Below, piece after piece: positions 1 to 6,793 of a stretch of 16,666 bases of DNA. This stretch comes from CAYMWF01 sp964394085 [NCBI: uncultured Gemmatimonadota bacterium] (GTDB lineage Bacteria > GCA-2686955 > CAYMWF01): contig CAYMWF010000068.1 of assembly GCA_964394085.1 (NCBI GenBank), forward strand, positions 6,609-23,274. Reading direction: 5' to 3'. The notes below the pieces were generated by a model. It searched no databases. It was not told the origin of the DNA and was given only the letters and a program-made list of their open reading frames with translations. Both the position numbers and the translations under genes were made by a program. How positions within the stretch are numbered: the stretch's first letter is position 1; every line of letters starts with the position of its first letter.

Positions 1-1
1 A

Positions 2-952
2 ACCTTCCTGTTTTTTGCTTGTTGTCTCTTGATATTGTTTCCGGGTAGTGCGGACGCTGTCGAGTATCAATTCCCCTGGTACGGCATTCAGGGTGAAGGC
101 GGGTATTACATAGAGAATACTACTTTGTATTACCCCGGGGTGGATTTAGTCGAAGTATCCAATGCGAGGTCGGTCGTTCTCTGGGGCGCTACATTCCCGT
201 ATCTAGCGGATAATCCAGATGATATCGATGATCACGATTATTTTGAGCTTTATTGTGATAACGTAGACGAAAAGAAGCTCGACATCGCTCAACAATACAT
301 AATTGCTAAAGGTTACAACAAAGTAAATGCAATAATCAAAGTGAGAACCGGACAGAGTGACGGCAGTGCAAATCTATGTGGTTCTGAGGATGAGAAACCA
401 GACTGGAGCCACATATGCGAGGGTGAATGGGGCGGCAACCAGCTTACCTCCGCCACCCCGAAAGATATTATAGATACGCCGGATTGCTGCAGTCCCCCTC
501 CGGATGGAGTGTTTCTTCCTGGAACCTATTCTCAGAACCTTTTGGACTATACGGCGACCCTGGCGAACGGATGCGGCGGCAGTTACGGAAACAAGAATTA
601 CAGTTTCGAGAACGAATGCGACCTGCATTGGGCCGGTCTCGGTACTGCGGTTGGCTGCATCCCTGATGGTCCTTATCATGCCAAAGGGAAATATCCTTTT
701 ACCAGCCTTGATGATGCGGAAGACTACGGTCGTCATCTCGCCCACCACTACATGCAGGCGTACTTTTCATTCATCGAGGGCCTTGAAGAAGAATTGCCGG
801 ACGATCATTTCGGGTATCCATTCGGAATAGCAAACCTTAATCTCGGCCTTATGATTGGCAGGTGGATCGCCGGCGACGGCACGGAAGACGCCCTGGTTGA
901 AAAGGCGATGAGGTTCACGAACAATATTACGCTGAAGTCGAGGGCGGCGTAA
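2..952 (+). CDS. Secreted protein, N-terminal part (5' end off window; frameshifted)
   Basis: The frame is open from base 2, so the true start lies left of the window. A TTG at 29 could be called as a start but is unlikely. The codons before it encode a hydrophobic stretch (TFLFFACCLLILFPGSADA) that reads as the core and cleavage site of a signal peptide, with maturation probably before VEYQFP. The mature part alternates hydrophobic strands (SVVLWGA, NAIIKV, YFSFIEGL, GIANLNLGLMIG) with polar loops and has many cysteines, which fits an exported protein. It ends at 952 after an out-of-character tail (AMRFTNNITLKSRAA). Base 901 onward in the next frame gives a better continuation (EVHEQYYAEVEGGVIWVGLG). 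I therefore read this as the 5' half of one gene ending at 3006. The strand pattern resembles the first part of a TIM barrel, possibly a glycoside hydrolase; that is inference. Confidence 0.7.
   Translation, partial: TFLFFACCLLILFPGSADAVEYQFPWYGIQGEGGYYIENTTLYYPGVDLVEVSNARSVVLWGATFPYLADNPDDIDDHDYFELYCDNVDEKKLDIAQQYIIAKGYNKVNAIIKVRTGQSDGSANLCGSEDEKPDWSHICEGEWGGNQLTSATPKDIIDTPDCCSPPPDGVFLPGTYSQNLLDYTATLANGCGGSYGNKNYSFENECDLHWAGLGTAVGCIPDGPYHAKGKYPFTSLDDAEDYGRHLAHHYMQAYFSFIEGLEEELPDDHFGYPFGIANLNLGLMIGRWIAGDGTEDALVEKAMRFTNNITLKSRAA
899..952 (+). other. Frameshift site joining the two halves of the first gene
   Basis: Upstream of about 900 only the frame ending at 952 is open, because the other frame has TGA at 898-900. 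From 901 on, the other frame stays open to 3006. The switch is a -1 shift next to the AAAA run at 900-903. One extra A would read GAA AAA GGC GAT GAG and join the two frames without a stop. The overlap 901-952 translates well only in the downstream frame (EVHEQYYAEVEGG). The possible causes are a real one-base deletion (pseudogene), a sequencing or assembly error in the A run, or recoding. No good slippery heptamer is visible: a -1 slip would move the GAA codon onto TGA. An indel is therefore favoured. Confidence 0.72.
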
Positions 953-963
953 TATGGGTTGGT

Positions 964-3006
964 TTGGGTATGGAGCATGCTTATTTCGACGATGAACATA
1001 AGTCGACCTACCCCTGGCCTTTAGGTGGCGATGACGAACGGGAAAGATGGTTATGGGACTTCGGATACTTAGAAGATACAGATGAAACAAACAAAATGGC
1101 CGTATTCCACTCAACACTCATCAATACCATATTCGACTATATAGGCAAGGACTTGACAGATTGGGATTCGCAGTATTTCGACGGTCTTGTGGTGCAATAT
1201 TACAGTCACTGGTCATGCGTCGATACAACGGTTCTATATTTGAACGCCAAGAGGGACGAATTAAAGGCCGGTGCAACAGGTGAAGGCGTTGCGGCATTGC
1301 CCGTGGTTATTGACGAACTCGGCAACAGGCAGCGGCTCGACTGTTGGGACAGGAGATTTGATTGTTACGCTTGCGATAAAAGTCTGGAGTATGAAACGGG
1401 ATGGTCGAGAATCAGGGTTTTGGATGAACCAGAAAGAGAACCGGAACTTATATATACGCAAGCCGCCGAAACCGCAAGGAAGCTGATCAGTTTCTCAGCC
1501 AAGAATCAAGACGGCTCGGGCAACAATATCAGGGGCGTGATGTGGGAGTGGATGATGAAACCGCGGGGCAATCCTTCTGACAAATGCGAAATCGTGCAGG
1601 GTTGCGGTCGCACGACACAGCTTCCCGGTTACCGTTATCCGGCGTTCGATGCATACAGGTTCTTCGTTCATATGATCAACAGGCTGATGATCCTTCCAGT
1701 GGAATATGATATAATCAGTTCCAATGGTTCGATTATGTTGGTTAAAGCACAATTTTCAGGTGTCGGGGGGATTGTCACCGCCTATTGGGGATATGATAAG
1801 GATGATGTGTTCAAGGAAGATATAGGTAGCGTTATGATCTTGATTTCAGCTCCTGATGGTTATGAATGGGCGAATCAATACAATGCGGTGGGAGAAGATA
1901 AAGGTGCTGTTACTGTTAACGGTAATGGTAAAGTGCTGGTCAAGCTGGATACTTCTCCCCGGTATCTTTCATGGGGGAAACAAATTCCCGACTTTCCGGC
2001 TGATAACGTTGAGAACTTTTCCGAGGTTGCATTCTTACTCAACCATTCGTTGCCGGGTGGTGCAGTTGTCATAAATAAATTCGATTCGGAAGATGTTGAA
2101 GTCGGGGAAATCATCACTCCTTTGGCACCCTATACTGATATGGGCGGTCTCGCCTGGACCGCTCTGTCTGGCATGCTGCTTGTTTCCTGCAATACCTCTA
2201 GCGAAGAACCAAGAGTGTTGATGTTCGATGGACTTGATGGCACATATGACGAAGACGACGATATCAAACTCTACGAACTGGATATCACCAACAAAGAGAT
2301 TTATGGAATAGCGACGGATGTTGTAAAGATTGACAACAAAGAAACTGATTTGATCTATACGCTGGTAAAAAAAGTTGCCAATGGAACTACTTATTGGTTG
2401 GATGCCTACTACCATAATGGTACGGTTTGGGTAAAAAATGTTGAGCATAGCGTCGAAATCACCGGCCTGTTTTCGGGAGAAGAACCGAAACAGGTTCGAA
2501 CCGGTGTTTACTGGGACTGGGACCCATTGGAGGAGGAAGGGGAATTCAAACAAGCGGTTTATGTTTCGACGGATCATCGTGTCCTTTACTCGACCGTTGT
2601 CGTGAACGAAGAACCTCCCTACACCTATCTAGATGAATTTGACGACTTCACCGAGTCGGATACGGGTTGCGACTATAACGGATTCGGTTTCGCACTTGAC
2701 GGCCAATTGTATGTTGCGGATGGTGGAACAAACAACAGAATTCGCAAATACGTAATTGAAAGGGCTTCCAACCCTCCGTATGGAAATCCCTCGGATATTA
2801 TCTCTCTGGGAGCTGACGTGCCGACGGGCTTGAGGACCACTCCCTTCGGCACCCTCGGAATAACAATGAATGTTGCTGGAGGCGGATACAAGGTGGTCGA
2901 ATACGTGAATGATGGGGGCGGGGATTATACGATATCGCGGGAAATCGCCACGGGTGAATCAACCGAATTGATCCCCAACGACCTGGAATACTCGTACAAC
3001 CGGTAA
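964..3006 (+). CDS. Secreted protein, C-terminal part (glycoside-hydrolase-like, NHL-like end)
   Basis: The nominal start is the TTG at 964, but there is no ribosome site and no signal peptide. The frame is open from 901 with protein-like sequence, so this is best read as the 3' part of the gene beginning before base 2. Strand-like segments (GLVVQYYSHW, LPVVIDELG with Glu at 1315-1317, RGVMWEWMMKP) resemble strands 6-8 of a clan-A-type TIM barrel, where a Glu at the end of strand 7 is the usual nucleophile. Then comes a beta-sandwich-like region (about 1690-1970, with VLVKLDTSPRYLSW) like those that follow many glycoside hydrolase barrels. Last is a propeller-like region containing an NHL-type motif (ALDGQLYVADGGTNNRIRKY, about 2692-2751). 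The substrate is unknown. The family assignment is inference from motifs; other secreted TIM-barrel families are possible. The next gene starts 23 bases later and may be co-transcribed. Confidence 0.65.
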   Translation: MGMEHAYFDDEHKSTYPWPLGGDDERERWLWDFGYLEDTDETNKMAVFHSTLINTIFDYIGKDLTDWDSQYFDGLVVQYYSHWSCVDTTVLYLNAKRDELKAGATGEGVAALPVVIDELGNRQRLDCWDRRFDCYACDKSLEYETGWSRIRVLDEPEREPELIYTQAAETARKLISFSAKNQDGSGNNIRGVMWEWMMKPRGNPSDKCEIVQGCGRTTQLPGYRYPAFDAYRFFVHMINRLMILPVEYDIISSNGSIMLVKAQFSGVGGIVTAYWGYDKDDVFKEDIGSVMILISAPDGYEWANQYNAVGEDKGAVTVNGNGKVLVKLDTSPRYLSWGKQIPDFPADNVENFSEVAFLLNHSLPGGAVVINKFDSEDVEVGEIITPLAPYTDMGGLAWTALSGMLLVSCNTSSEEPRVLMFDGLDGTYDEDDDIKLYELDITNKEIYGIATDVVKIDNKETDLIYTLVKKVANGTTYWLDAYYHNGTVWVKNVEHSVEITGLFSGEEPKQVRTGVYWDWDPLEEEGEFKQAVYVSTDHRVLYSTVVVNEEPPYTYLDEFDDFTESDTGCDYNGFGFALDGQLYVADGGTNNRIRKYVIERASNPPYGNPSDIISLGADVPTGLRTTPFGTLGITMNVAGGGYKVVEYVNDGGGDYTISREIATGESTELIPNDLEYSYNR

Positions 3007-3029
3007 CGATTGTATTACGGGCGGTTTTA

Positions 3030-6000
3030 ATGGTTTTACAAGAATTTCGCCGGACGCTATCGTTTTCGATGGGCCTGTTCGGCGGATACACCGGCGGGTC
3101 GGTCGTCCATGGTATCCTGATGTGGATGCTTTTGCCTGTCATCCTGGCGTCGGCGACATCCGTATGTTTTTCAGAAGAGCCGCTGGAGCTTCTGAACATG
3201 CCCCACGCCTGGGCCGACGGCCCGCCCAAGACGATACTCGTACCATCCGACTATGCAACCATCCAGGAAGGCATTGCAGCCGCCTTGTCCGGAGACACGG
3301 TCCTAGTGTCTCCGGGCACTTTTTACGAAAACATCGATTTTCTGGGCAAAGCCATAGTAGTGACAAGTGAGCACGGTCCCGATTCCACGACAATCGACGG
3401 CAATGGTCTGGGTTCAGTGGTCATGGCTGCTTCGGGAGAGCCGGAAGGAGCCGAAATATCCGGATTTACGATAAAGAACGGTTATAAGTATTCTGATTAC
3501 GGTGGCGGTATATACTGCGATAATCGTTGCGAATTGATGATTCGTGACAATATTATAGCATACAATCATGCCCAGTGGGGTGGCGGTGTGAGTGCCGATA
3601 AATCTAATATAATAATTGAAGGCAACATAATCAGCAGCAATGATGTTACAAGAGATGGCGGTGGCATATATGGCATCGATTGTGTACTATTGATTTACGG
3701 AAATATAATCAAGGGATCTCTGGATGGTGGAATATACTCGAGATATTCTGAACTTGAAATTGAGTATAACGAAATATCCGACAATGCAGATTACAAGGGA
3801 GCAGGGATAAATGCTCTGTATTGTAGTACCGTAAGAGTCTGTAAAAATATAATTATTAATAATGAGGCTAGATGGGCCGGTGGAGGAGGTGTTTATTTTT
3901 CACATTCGGATTCTATTTTCGTCTATAATAATACAATCGCATTTAATATTGCAAATGAAGAAGGTTCGAATGTTCTTATTTCCGGGAATGGTTATATTGA
4001 ATTTACAAATAATATTATAGCCTTTGGTATAGGAAGTGGCGGTATTTACAATTTGGGTAATGAAAATGTATACATAATCGAATACAACGATGTATACGGC
4101 AACGAGGGTTTCGATTACTTCGACGTGGAGCCAGGCACAGGCAACATGTCGTTCGACCCGCTGCTTGATGAAAACTACAATCTCGACTGGCGCTCCCCCT
4201 GCATCGACATGGGCGACCCTTCGATGACGCCTCCCGCGGGCGGAGGCGAACGCATCGATATCGGGGCTTCGGAGTTCCCTTACCTGGCCGACCCTCCCGT
4301 GACCATAGAAGAGTTGAGCATTCCCGATACGGTCGATACGGGTTCAACCGCGGAATGGAGCCTGTCTCTTGTCAACGGAACATTGCAGAAGCGATATGTC
4401 GACTGTTTCGTTTCTTTCATGAAGGTCGATTATCACGAACCGGTTCATCATTCGGGCTTGATTATCGAACCCGGCGAAGAGAAAACAATCGAAGGGAGTT
4501 TCTATTTCGACGAGTTCTTTCCGGCCGGCGACTGGGAGATAATGGCTAGGACCGGCAGGGCGGACAGCCTGCTATACACCCTCGAACGCGAAGCTTTTTA
4601 CGTGTTCAGGGCGCCCCGGATTATAAACGTCCCCGGCGATTTCGGCCGTATTCAACCTGCCATAGACGCGGCGGTTGACGGCGATACTATCCTTGTAGCC
4701 GCCGGTGTATACGAGGAAGCTCTCGATTTTCTCGGCAAAGGAATAATCGTAGCTTCGGCATCGGGTATGGATTGCACGACAATTCTGAATAACAACGAAA
4801 TGTACGGTATCGTGTGCAAGTGGGGAGAGGGGGGCAGGGGTGTGCTCAGCGGTTTCACGGTCGGACGAAACGGTTCCAATCTGAACACCGGGCTTCTCGT
4901 GGATGATTTCGATCTGTCTGTTCTGGATTGCCGTTTTTCTGACTGGGAACAGGCCGTAATCTGTACCGGCACAGCCGATGTCCGGCTCGTTGGGTGTGAG
5001 ATTACAGGCAACTACACGGGAATCAGAATATATGAAACAGTGAACCTCGACATAACCGATTGCGATGTTTGTAGTAACTACGAGAGTCTTGGGGGTTTTG
5101 GTGGTGGTATCTACTGCACGAACGCTTCTACCTGTCTTGTAGTAAATACTCGTCTTCGAAATAATTCGTGCACGGGCGTTCCGCCGTATTTCGCCGGCAG
5201 TGGCGGCGCTCTCGCTCTCGATGAGAACTCTTTCTGCAGCATCGAGAACAGTGAGCTTATTTCGAACAGCGCCGACTGGGGCGGCGGCATATACATAAGC
5301 GACTATGCGGTTCTCGAGGTCGAGAATTCGATCATTTCCGGAAACGGAAACAAAGGAGTCTACGCTTCTAATAATTGCACGCTGGATATCAAAAACAGCT
5401 TCATCAACGGCAATAGCGGATCAAATGGGGGTGGCGGTCTGTCAATCGATCATAATTGCGTAGCCTCGATAGAAAATACCGAGATTTGCGGCAACTCTGT
5501 TTCACCGGGATATATGAGTTGGTACGCGGTTGGCGCGGGTGTTAACGTGTTCAGTGAGGGGGAAGCGCGCCTGGTTAATTGTGCCATAAGAGACAATACC
5601 TGCCATGGTGGAGAAGATGGTGTCAATCCGATGGGCGGGGGTATATACAAAGTCAAAACCGGGTACCTGTTGATCGAAAAAAGCGAGATAACGGGTAACC
5701 GGTTGAATGGCTGGGATTTTTGCTATCCCACCGGGGCCGGAGTCTATCTGGAAGAACCCTGCGATGTGAAAAACACGGTGATCCTGAGAAATATTGCTGT
5801 CGGGGGCTTGGCTGACGGCGGGGGTATGACACTCTTGCACTCTGTCAACACTCTGAATTCGATAATCCGTGATAATAGCCCTGATCAGATATATGCCGAG
5901 GGAGATCCGGTATTTACCTACTCGAACATCGAAGACGGCTGGCCCGGCGAGGGCAACATAGACGTCGACCCTTTGTTCGTATTGCCGTCATACCGTCACT

Positions 6001-6434
6001 TCAGCCTGTCGCCCGGCTCGCCCTGCATCGACACCGGCGATCCGGTTATTACCGATCCCGACGGCACGAGAAGCGATATGGGCGCTTATGGTGGCCCTGG
6101 CGCCAAACCCGTTAATATGACTATTCCGGTAGAAAACCTGTCAGGGAGTCACGGCGACACTCTCGAATTCGAGATTCTTCTAACCAACAACACCAGTTTC
6201 TCCCTGAACGTAACCATCCACTCGCTCCTTCGCAACCGTGACAACCTCGCGAAAGTCCGCCTCCTCGGCAACGGCGGCCTGGTCCTCGAAGGCAACGACT
6301 CAAAGTTGATATCCGTATCCGGAGTCATCTCCCCCATCCTGGAACCGGGAGGTTACTACCTGCATCTTTACGTCGTCAACGATCTCCGGAACGACCCGCC
6401 GGAATTCAGCAACATCGAACTCGGAATATCCTGA
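3030..6434 (+). CDS. Secreted two-module parallel beta-helix repeat protein
   Basis: This is a 1134-residue protein. The start ATG at 3030 has no clear Shine-Dalgarno, and Met14 (3069) or Met31 (3120) are alternatives. The hydrophobic stretch MWMLLPVILASATSVCFS (residues 31-48) is the likely signal-peptide core. There are two modules of the right-handed parallel beta-helix (NosD/pectate-lyase-like fold) type. Module 1 runs from about residue 68 (ILVPSDYATIQEGIAAA, then GDTVLVSPGTFYENI) to about 420. Module 2 runs from about residue 530 (INVPGDFGRIQPAIDAA, then GDTILVAAGVYEEAL) to about 1025. Rungs carry repeated GGGI/GGGV and N-rich turns, and both modules close with SPCID-x-GDP and a DIGA or DMGAYGG cap. 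Ig-like beta-sandwich domains follow at about 424-525 and 1028-1134. No autotransporter barrel, type IX sorting tail or LPXTG is seen, so it is probably secreted or surface-associated by an unidentified route. The ligand is unknown. It converges on the MoaD-like gene. Confidence 0.85.
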   Translation: MVLQEFRRTLSFSMGLFGGYTGGSVVHGILMWMLLPVILASATSVCFSEEPLELLNMPHAWADGPPKTILVPSDYATIQEGIAAALSGDTVLVSPGTFYENIDFLGKAIVVTSEHGPDSTTIDGNGLGSVVMAASGEPEGAEISGFTIKNGYKYSDYGGGIYCDNRCELMIRDNIIAYNHAQWGGGVSADKSNIIIEGNIISSNDVTRDGGGIYGIDCVLLIYGNIIKGSLDGGIYSRYSELEIEYNEISDNADYKGAGINALYCSTVRVCKNIIINNEARWAGGGGVYFSHSDSIFVYNNTIAFNIANEEGSNVLISGNGYIEFTNNIIAFGIGSGGIYNLGNENVYIIEYNDVYGNEGFDYFDVEPGTGNMSFDPLLDENYNLDWRSPCIDMGDPSMTPPAGGGERIDIGASEFPYLADPPVTIEELSIPDTVDTGSTAEWSLSLVNGTLQKRYVDCFVSFMKVDYHEPVHHSGLIIEPGEEKTIEGSFYFDEFFPAGDWEIMARTGRADSLLYTLEREAFYVFRAPRIINVPGDFGRIQPAIDAAVDGDTILVAAGVYEEALDFLGKGIIVASASGMDCTTILNNNEMYGIVCKWGEGGRGVLSGFTVGRNGSNLNTGLLVDDFDLSVLDCRFSDWEQAVICTGTADVRLVGCEITGNYTGIRIYETVNLDITDCDVCSNYESLGGFGGGIYCTNASTCLVVNTRLRNNSCTGVPPYFAGSGGALALDENSFCSIENSELISNSADWGGGIYISDYAVLEVENSIISGNGNKGVYASNNCTLDIKNSFINGNSGSNGGGGLSIDHNCVASIENTEICGNSVSPGYMSWYAVGAGVNVFSEGEARLVNCAIRDNTCHGGEDGVNPMGGGIYKVKTGYLLIEKSEITGNRLNGWDFCYPTGAGVYLEEPCDVKNTVILRNIAVGGLADGGGMTLLHSVNTLNSIIRDNSPDQIYAEGDPVFTYSNIEDGWPGEGNIDVDPLFVLPSYRHFSLSPGSPCIDTGDPVITDPDGTRSDMGAYGGPGAKPVNMTIPVENLSGSHGDTLEFEILLTNNTSFSLNVTIHSLLRNRDNLAKVRLLGNGGLVLEGNDSKLISVSGVISPILEPGGYYLHLYVVNDLRNDPPEFSNIELGIS
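3480..4090 (+). other. AT-rich island within the first beta-helix module
   Basis: GC content drops sharply inside an intact reading frame. By hand count, 3841-4020 has 53 G/C in 180 bases (29%), while 4141-4200 has 33 in 60 (55%). Codons in the island are rich in ATA, AAT, ATT and TAT. The amino-acid repeats continue through it, so it codes for helix rungs. The module's N-terminal cap and C-terminal cap lie outside the island in normal-composition DNA. This fits replacement or expansion of the rung core from another source, or relaxed selection for Asn/Ile-rich rungs. Confidence 0.6.
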
Positions 6435-6494
6435 CTGGAAGATCCCCGAAACCGGTAACAGTCACTTTATCCCGTCAGGTGATAATAGTTCGCT
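6435..6494. other. Convergent intergenic gap, no clear terminator
   Basis: These 60 bases separate two convergent genes. The only symmetry I see is a short imperfect one (TTATC near 6470 with GATAA near 6481), and neither strand has a T tract following a GC-rich stem. No intrinsic terminator can be supported by eye. Confidence 0.4.
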
Positions 6495-6743
6495 TCAACC
6501 GCCGGCGCTGGGGCTGACCAGCCTGACCACGTCCTCCGGCGAGAGAGGCGTTTTGAACCCCTTGAGGTAGCTGATGCTCCGGCCGTTCACGAAGAGGGTG
6601 CAGTGAGCGGCCATGGTCTTGAATTCAGGCCCCAGCATTTTTTCGGCTTTTGCCATAAGCTCTTTCACGGTGGATGCTTCGATCTCCAGGCTGGGGTCGC
6701 CGTTTTTGCCGGTCAGGCCGTAAGGCGGGTATAAACAAGCCAT
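6495..6743 (-). CDS. MoaD/ThiS-like sulfur-carrier protein
   Basis: This 82-residue protein belongs to the beta-grasp (ubiquitin-like) sulfur-carrier family. It has the typical helix after strand 2 (TVKELMAKAEKML, about residues 25-37), the strand TLFVNGRSI (about 49-57), the TPLSPEDVVRLVSP segment (about 65-78) and the C-terminal Gly-Gly at 81-82. In this family the exposed GG is adenylated and thiocarboxylated and delivers sulfur to molybdopterin or thiazole. It lies 50 bases after the AOR gene in the same direction, which suggests a molybdopterin role for the tungsten or molybdenum cofactor of that enzyme rather than thiamine synthesis. The start ATG has an AGGAG site at 6750-6754, six bases upstream. 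MoaD-like rather than ThiS-like is inferred from context only. No MoaE or MoeB partner is in the window. Confidence 0.85.
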   Translation of the reverse strand: MACLYPPYGLTGKNGDPSLEIEASTVKELMAKAEKMLGPEFKTMAAHCTLFVNGRSISYLKGFKTPLSPEDVVRLVSPSAGG

Positions 6744-6749
6744 CTTTTA

Positions 6750-6754
6750 CTCCT
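6750..6754 (-). promoter_or_regulatory. Shine-Dalgarno of MoaD-like gene
   Basis: AGGAG read on the minus strand, six bases before the ATG at 6743. It fixes the start of the 82-residue carrier protein and suggests strong independent translation within the operon. Confidence 0.8.
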
Positions 6755-6793
6755 GTGACGAAATTCCGCCGACAGCGGAACGGGGAAGATTTT

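Noticed and set aside
29-31. TTG as the start of the first gene
   Set aside because: The frame is open to the window edge, and the codons before it form the hydrophobic core of a signal peptide. The start is off the window.
898-904. Programmed -1 frameshift at TGAAAAG
   Set aside because: Slipping by one base would place the GAA-reading tRNA on TGA, and no X-XXY-YYZ heptamer or obvious downstream stimulator is present. An indel explains the data better.
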